Source of the DNA: Rickettsiaceae bacterium
Lineage (GTDB): Bacteria; Pseudomonadota; Alphaproteobacteria; Rickettsiales; Rickettsiaceae
Assembly: GCA_017995275.1 (NCBI GenBank)
Contig: JAGOJE010000030.1
Location: 1-9,044 of the forward strand
Direction of reading: 5' to 3'
Length of the DNA stretch: 9,044 bases
Within the stretch, counting starts at the first letter, position 1, and each line of letters opens with the position of its first letter. This document shows positions 5,287-9,044 of the stretch, piece after piece. The notes beneath the pieces were generated by a model, which searched no databases, was not told the DNA's origin, and saw only the letters and a program-made list of their open reading frames with translations. The translations under genes and the position numbers were made by a program.

Positions 5287-7185
5287 CTATTTCTTGCTTA
5301 AATCTTCGTAGTCGGCATCTACAACCTTGCCTTCATCGGGGGCTGATTCATTGCTGCCAGCTCCTGCAGATGTGGCTCCTGATGAAGAATCTCCGGCTAC
5401 GTTTGCAATTGCCATAGCAGCAGACATTAATTGCTCAGTTTTTTCTTTTAACTCTTCAAGATTTTCGCTATCGATAACAGCTTTTAGATCGGCAATAGCC
5501 TGCTCTACAGTGGTTTTTTCATTAGCTCCAATTTTGTCAGCATTTTCTTTTAGCGTTTTTTCTGTGGAATGAATTAATGCATCAGCGTGGTTACGTGCTT
5601 CTATAACCTCTTTACGCTCGCGGTCTTTTTCTGCATTAGCTTCCGCATCTTTGACCATTTGCTCTATTTCGCTTTCGCTTAGGCCGCCAGATGCTTGAAT
5701 TGCAACTTTCTGCTCTTTGCCGCTAGCTTTGTCTTTTGCAGACACATGCACTATACCGTTAGCATCTATATCGAATGTAACTTCAATCTGAGGCATTCCT
5801 CTAGGAGCATGGGGTATTCCTTCCAAATTGAATTGTCCAAGTAGTTTATTATGAGCAGCAATTTCGCGCTCTCCTTGGAAAACTCTTATAGTTACAGCAT
5901 GTTGATTATCTTCAGCTGTTGAGAACACTTGGCTTTTCTTTGTTGGAATTGTTGTGTTGCGATCTATCAATCTTGTGAATACTCCTCCCAGGGTTTCAAT
6001 ACCTAGTGATAAAGGAGTTACGTCTAGAAGAAGAACGTCCTTCACGTCTCCTTGTAGCACTCCAGCCTGAATAGCAGCTCCAAGAGCAACAACTTCGTCA
6101 GGATTCACTCCACGATGAGGTTCCTTGCCAAATAATGTTTTTACCGTTTCCACAACTTTTGGCATTCTTGTCATTCCGCCAACTATAACAACTTCATCTA
6201 TGTCAGAAGTTTTAAGTCCTGCATCTTCTAATGCTTTATTGCAAGGCGCAATCGTGCGATTTATTAAGTCTTCAACTAAGGACTCAAGTTTTGACCTTGA
6301 AAGCTTGATATTTAGATGTTTAGGTCCTGTGCTATCAGCTGTAATATAAGGAAGATTTACATCCGTTTGTTGAGTGGACGACAATTCCTTCTTAGCTTTT
6401 TCTGCAGCTTCTTTTAGGCGTTGCAGAGCTAGAGGGTCTTTTTTCAAATCTATACCAGTGTCTTTTTTGAATTCATCTACTAAGTAGTTTAAAACTCTTG
6501 TATCAAAATCTTCACCACCAAGGAATGTATCTCCATTAGTCGATTTTACCTCAAATACGCCATCACCGATTTCTAATATTGAAACGTCAAAAGTACCACC
6601 ACCAAGGTCGTAAACAGCTATAGTTTTTGACCCATGTTTGTCAAATCCATAAGAGAGAGCCGCGGCTGTTGGTTCATTTATTATACGTAGCACATCAAGC
6701 CCAGCTATGCGTCCTGCATCTTTTGTGGCTTGACGTTGAGCGTCGTTAAAATAGGCTGGAACGGTTATTACAGCTTGTGTTACTTTTTCTCCTAAATAAT
6801 TTTCAGCTGTTTCTTTCATTTTTCTCAATATGAAAGCGCTTATTTCACTAGGGGAATGTTTTTCGTCTTTTACTTCTACCCATGCATCTTTATTATCTGC
6901 TTCTACTATTTTATAAGGTACTAGATCCTGATCTTTTTTTACCATAGGGTCAGAAAAGTTACGCCCAATAAGACGTTTAATTGCAAATAGAGTGTTTTTA
7001 GGATTTGTTACCGCTTGTCTTTTTGCAGGATCCCCGATTAAAACTTCATCGTTATCTGCAAATGCCACCATGGATGGTGTTGTGTTCATACCTTCTAAAT
7101 TCGGGATTACTTTTGCCTCCTTTCCTTCCATAACTGCAACGCAGGAGTTGGTGGTTCCGAGATCTATTCCTATTATTTTAGCCAT
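5287..7185 (-). CDS. dnaK: Chaperone protein DnaK (Hsp70)
   Basis: DnaK is the cytoplasmic ATP-dependent chaperone for nascent and heat-damaged proteins, working with DnaJ and GrpE. It has 632 residues, a complete bacterial Hsp70. The nucleotide-binding domain shows IIGIDLGTTNSC (4-15), VITVPAYFNDAQRQAT (139-154), DLGGGTFDVS (193-202) and IVGGMTRMP (334-342). The interdomain linker VLLLDVTP is at 384-391. The peptide-binding domain and helical lid follow, with a flexible Ser/Gly/Ala-rich stretch before the acidic end GKVVDADYEDLSKK. The terminal EEVD-like motif of eukaryotic Hsp70 is absent, as expected for bacteria. The ATG at 7185-7183 is preceded by GTAGG with 6-base spacing. It is the first gene of the minus-strand run and follows a candidate promoter at 7245-7273. 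No CIRCE operator (HrcA target) is present upstream. Confidence 0.99.
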   Translation of the reverse strand: MAKIIGIDLGTTNSCVAVMEGKEAKVIPNLEGMNTTPSMVAFADNDEVLIGDPAKRQAVTNPKNTLFAIKRLIGRNFSDPMVKKDQDLVPYKIVEADNKDAWVEVKDEKHSPSEISAFILRKMKETAENYLGEKVTQAVITVPAYFNDAQRQATKDAGRIAGLDVLRIINEPTAAALSYGFDKHGSKTIAVYDLGGGTFDVSILEIGDGVFEVKSTNGDTFLGGEDFDTRVLNYLVDEFKKDTGIDLKKDPLALQRLKEAAEKAKKELSSTQQTDVNLPYITADSTGPKHLNIKLSRSKLESLVEDLINRTIAPCNKALEDAGLKTSDIDEVVIVGGMTRMPKVVETVKTLFGKEPHRGVNPDEVVALGAAIQAGVLQGDVKDVLLLDVTPLSLGIETLGGVFTRLIDRNTTIPTKKSQVFSTAEDNQHAVTIRVFQGEREIAAHNKLLGQFNLEGIPHAPRGMPQIEVTFDIDANGIVHVSAKDKASGKEQKVAIQASGGLSESEIEQMVKDAEANAEKDRERKEVIEARNHADALIHSTEKTLKENADKIGANEKTTVEQAIADLKAVIDSENLEELKEKTEQLMSAAMAIANVAGDSSSGATSAGAGSNESAPDEGKVVDADYEDLSKK

Positions 7186-7222
7186 GTTATACCTACTTTG
7201 AATTGTTTAACTTTTATCAGGG

Positions 7223-7251
7223 TTTACTTCCCTTATGAGTTTTGATATAGT
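7223..7251 (+). promoter_or_regulatory. Candidate promoter of the periplasmic protease gene
   Basis: TTTACT (7223-7228) is followed after 17 bases by TATAGT (7246-7251), 4/6 and 5/6 matches to the housekeeping consensus. The predicted start, near 7258, gives a leader of about 45 bases. The -10 box covers nearly the same bases as the -10 box of the opposite dnaK promoter. The -35 box is flanked by a small inverted repeat, AGGG (7219-7222) and CCCT (7230-7233), possibly fortuitous. Confidence 0.45.
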
Positions 7252-7273
7252 GACTGCTCTTTCTTTTTACAAG
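7245..7273 (-). promoter_or_regulatory. Candidate dnaK operon promoter
   Basis: On the minus strand, CTTGTA (7273-7268) is followed after 17 bases by CTATAT (7250-7245). The CTTG box is the hallmark of RpoH (sigma-32) -35 elements, and the spacing fits. The -10 box is only a partial match to the alphaproteobacterial RpoH form. Shifted by one base the same DNA reads TTGTAA-N17-TATATC, a moderate housekeeping promoter. The predicted start, near 7238, leaves a leader of about 50 bases. Which sigma factor uses it cannot be decided from sequence. Confidence 0.5.
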
Positions 7274-7302
7274 ACCAAAGCCAAAAATTTTTAGGAGAAA
7301 AT

Positions 7303-8751
7303 ATGCCTACTTTCATTCGTTTTATCAAAATTGTTCTTATAATCTCAGGTTTTTTTTCAAATTTTGCTTTTGCTGAAATAAGTCCAGATGTGCTTTCTAA
7401 AACAAAAAAAGCAATAGTTACAATAGAGGCTAGAGTTTCTGTGTCTGCTTATGCAAGGCTTGGCAGTTGGATGGGGACAGGCTTTGTGGCGGATAAGAAA
7501 AACGGTATCATAATTACTAATACTCACGTAGTTGGTAGGGGGTCTATAGGTAGTTACTTTGTTACATTCGATACTGGTCAGCAAGCGGAAGCGAAACTAG
7601 CATATTATGACATTTGGCAAGATCAGGCTGTTTTGAAAGTGAATTCTGCCGATATGCCAGAAAGTGCTCAGGAGATTTTGTTTTCTTCAGAAGAGCCAAA
7701 ATTAGATCAGCAAGTTTTTATAATAGGCAATAATGAGGGAAAGGAGTTTTCTGTTCATAAAGGTTTTATTTCAAGTCTATATGCTATAGATGGCGACATG
7801 CCTCAGCATTCTTATGTTGTGAATCTAAATACGGCTGGTGGTTCTAGCGGTTCTCCAGTTATGAATGAAAAGGGGCAGGCAATAGCCTTAAACTATGGAG
7901 GTGGTGGAACTTTTGCTCTTGTTCTTAACGGTAAATATGTTAAGCGCGTTGTAGATGCAATAAAAAATAACAAACCTATAATTAGGAATCATATAGGAGT
8001 TATATGTGATCTATATTCGTTAGATAAAGCTGTAAAGCATCGATCATTTCCTAAAGAATTGATGGATAAATATATAAAAGATTTTCCAAATGCTAGGAAT
8101 AAGGCTATCGTTGTCGATTATATAATAGCCGGAGCACCTGCTGCTCAGTACTTGAAAGCTGGAGATATAATATGGGCAGTTAATGGGAAGCCAATTTCTG
8201 CAAGCTTATATGCTCTAGACAACGCTATGGATAATGCTAGTGGTTCTATTAAGATTACATTCTATAGGGATGGTAAGAAAATGGAGGCCGAGATTGCTGT
8301 TTATAGTATAGAGCAGAACAAAGTCGCTAAAATGTTGAATTTTGCAGGTGCTACTTTCTTCGAATCGGACGATTATGTAAGTGCGAAATCTGGTATTCCT
8401 ATGGGATCTTTAACTCTAGCTAATGTGCAGGCAGGTAGTAGCTTTAGCTCTATTCCTCTTAGTTTTACCCAAAATGATAGAAGCTTCTATAGAATTGCTA
8501 TGCAGAAAATAGGTGGTTTTGAAACGAGGAAACTAGATGAGTTGATAAAAGTTGTGCCAAGCATAATAGAGCAAAAGTTTACTGTTGTTGAATTTAGGAA
8601 CCATCAGCCATTCTTCCAAAGGTTCGAAAGTGCTTTGGTGTCTGACCATTCTGACCTGCTTAGTGATATAACATTAGATAGTATAGATACTAAGCCAAGA
8701 ATATTAAGATATGACAGTGAAAAAATGGAGTGGGTTGCAGAGGACCTTTAA
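7303..8751 (+). CDS. Exported HtrA/Deg-like serine protease with PDZ domain(s)
   Basis: This is a trypsin-like protease probably working in the periplasm on damaged or misfolded envelope proteins. Residues 1-24 look like a signal peptide: Arg6/Lys9, a hydrophobic core (IVLIISGFF), and cleavage after AFA. The protease domain spans about 30-222, with catalytic His75 (TNTHVV), Asp107 (WQDQAVLKV) and Ser182 (GGSSGSPV), so the triad is complete. A PDZ domain covers about 228-335 (AGAPAAQYLKAGDIIWAVNG). Residues about 342-450 may form a second, degenerate PDZ domain (FAGATFFE, then IGGFETRKLDELIKVV); this is less certain. At 482 residues it is close to the usual DegP-class size. The overall sequence is too divergent for me to call it DegP or DegQ. 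The ATG is preceded by AGGAG with 5-base spacing, a strong ribosome site. It is divergent from dnaK, with 117 bases between starts. Confidence 0.9.
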   Translation: MPTFIRFIKIVLIISGFFSNFAFAEISPDVLSKTKKAIVTIEARVSVSAYARLGSWMGTGFVADKKNGIIITNTHVVGRGSIGSYFVTFDTGQQAEAKLAYYDIWQDQAVLKVNSADMPESAQEILFSSEEPKLDQQVFIIGNNEGKEFSVHKGFISSLYAIDGDMPQHSYVVNLNTAGGSSGSPVMNEKGQAIALNYGGGGTFALVLNGKYVKRVVDAIKNNKPIIRNHIGVICDLYSLDKAVKHRSFPKELMDKYIKDFPNARNKAIVVDYIIAGAPAAQYLKAGDIIWAVNGKPISASLYALDNAMDNASGSIKITFYRDGKKMEAEIAVYSIEQNKVAKMLNFAGATFFESDDYVSAKSGIPMGSLTLANVQAGSSFSSIPLSFTQNDRSFYRIAMQKIGGFETRKLDELIKVVPSIIEQKFTVVEFRNHQPFFQRFESALVSDHSDLLSDITLDSIDTKPRILRYDSEKMEWVAEDL

Positions 8752-8811
8752 AGTTGGATAGTATCTATCCGGGAAGGGGGGGAGAACATATTGTAATACT
8801 GAGGTTTTTGC
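8752..8811 (+). other. Spacer with perfect hairpin and G7 run upstream of addB
   Basis: Four bases after the protease stop lies GGATAG-TAT-CTATCC (8756-8770), a perfect 6-bp stem with a 3-base loop. Two flanking T:G wobble pairs could lengthen it. It is followed by GGGAA and a run of seven G (8776-8782), striking in AT-rich DNA. No T tract follows, so it is not a classic intrinsic terminator. It could be an mRNA 3'-end stabiliser or attenuator, or have no role. GAGG at 8801-8804 is the ribosome site for the next gene. Confidence 0.5.
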
Positions 8812-9044
8812 ATGACTATCTACTATTTAGGTGAGCGGGAGATATATATTGATAAGATTGCTGAATTTATTGTGGCAAATTATCATTCAAAACTTTCTGA
8901 CCTAAAAGTTATAGTTCCTAATACTCTTGCTTGCTTTGAGCTTCAAAAAGCTTTACTAAAGAAGATAGGCGTTGCTACTTTACTTCCGAATATAATGCCT
9001 ATCAATTTTATCACTCAGGAGAGTGATATATCATATAATATTCC
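8812..9044 (+). CDS. addB: AddB-like double-strand break repair protein, N-terminal fragment
   Basis: The visible 77 residues begin MTIYYLGERE and continue to the window edge without a stop; the remainder lies outside. The segment LKVIVPNTLACFELQKALLK, then LLPNIMPINFI, matches the start of alphaproteobacterial AddB, where a 'vlvPtrRa...L...f' strand-helix is followed by 'LLPrI.pLgd'. AddB is the partner of AddA in the helicase-nuclease that processes double-strand breaks for RecA. Most defining features (the iron-sulfur cysteines and C-terminal nuclease motifs) are not in view, so the assignment rests on this N-terminal pattern alone. The ATG at 8812 is preceded by GAGG with 7-base spacing, and an in-frame TGA at 8800-8802 excludes an earlier start. 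It lies 60 bases after the protease gene and may share its transcript. Confidence 0.7.
   Translation, partial: MTIYYLGEREIYIDKIAEFIVANYHSKLSDLKVIVPNTLACFELQKALLKKIGVATLLPNIMPINFITQESDISYNI

Noticed and set aside
6992..7201. Plus-strand frames opposite dnaK (also 5327-5572 and 6125-6349)
   Set aside because: They are antisense shadows of a strongly conserved gene, with no supporting motifs or translation signals.
7219..7233. AGGG-N7-CCCT inverted repeat in the dnaK leader as an RNA thermometer or CIRCE element
   Set aside because: A 4-bp stem is too short for a thermometer call, it does not cover the dnaK ribosome site, and it has no similarity to the CIRCE inverted repeat.
1..9044. tRNA, rRNA, CRISPR arrays, transposases and phage genes
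   Set aside because: No cloverleaf, rRNA-like segment, regularly spaced repeat-spacer array or transposase motif was recognised on either strand. The 195-bp ankyrin repeat is coding and not CRISPR-like.

Overview
The window looks like part of the chromosome of an AT-rich alphaproteobacterium, most likely a Rickettsiales endosymbiont or a close relative. This is inferred from four things: alphaproteobacterial-type DnaK, DnaX and AddB sequences; an ankyrin-repeat gene beside core genes; A/T-ending codons; and short intergenic gaps. I cannot fix the family from sequence alone.

Layout: (1) 3-725, plus strand: the 3' part of an ankyrin-repeat protein gene that runs off the left edge, containing a near-identical duplicated repeat block. 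(2) 696-7185, minus strand, read right to left: dnaK, dnaJ, a YihY/BrkB membrane protein, dnaX, ybaB (ebfC) and recR. The genes are closely spaced with no obvious internal terminator, so this may be one transcription unit. It would join the Hsp70 chaperone pair to the classic dnaX-ybaB-recR replication/repair cluster. (3) 7186-7302: a 117-bp divergent control region with two overlapping candidate promoters. (4) 7303-8751, plus strand: an exported HtrA/Deg-like serine protease. (5) 8752-8811: a short spacer with a perfect hairpin and a G7 run. (6) 8812-9044, plus strand: the N-terminal piece of an AddB-like recombination nuclease that runs off the right edge.

The most interesting observation is in dnaX. 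The frame starting at 3199 stops after 391 codons, giving a gamma-like protein. The family's tau C-terminal domain is intact immediately downstream in the +1 frame (1633-2052). The two frames overlap by 29 bases. Inside the overlap lies CCC AGG C, preceded four bases upstream by a Shine-Dalgarno-like GAAGG. This layout resembles known +1 recoding sites (prfB CUU UGA C with a close upstream Shine-Dalgarno; yeast Ty1 CUU AGG C). A +1 shift there would give a 521-residue tau. The alternatives are a real disabling mutation or a one-base sequencing or assembly error.

Functionally, the two sides of the divergent region pair cytoplasmic folding (DnaK/DnaJ) with envelope protein quality control (the protease). 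RecR, YbaB, DnaX and AddB serve replication and recombinational repair. The ankyrin protein is the only clearly accessory gene and may act on the host, but nothing here proves that.
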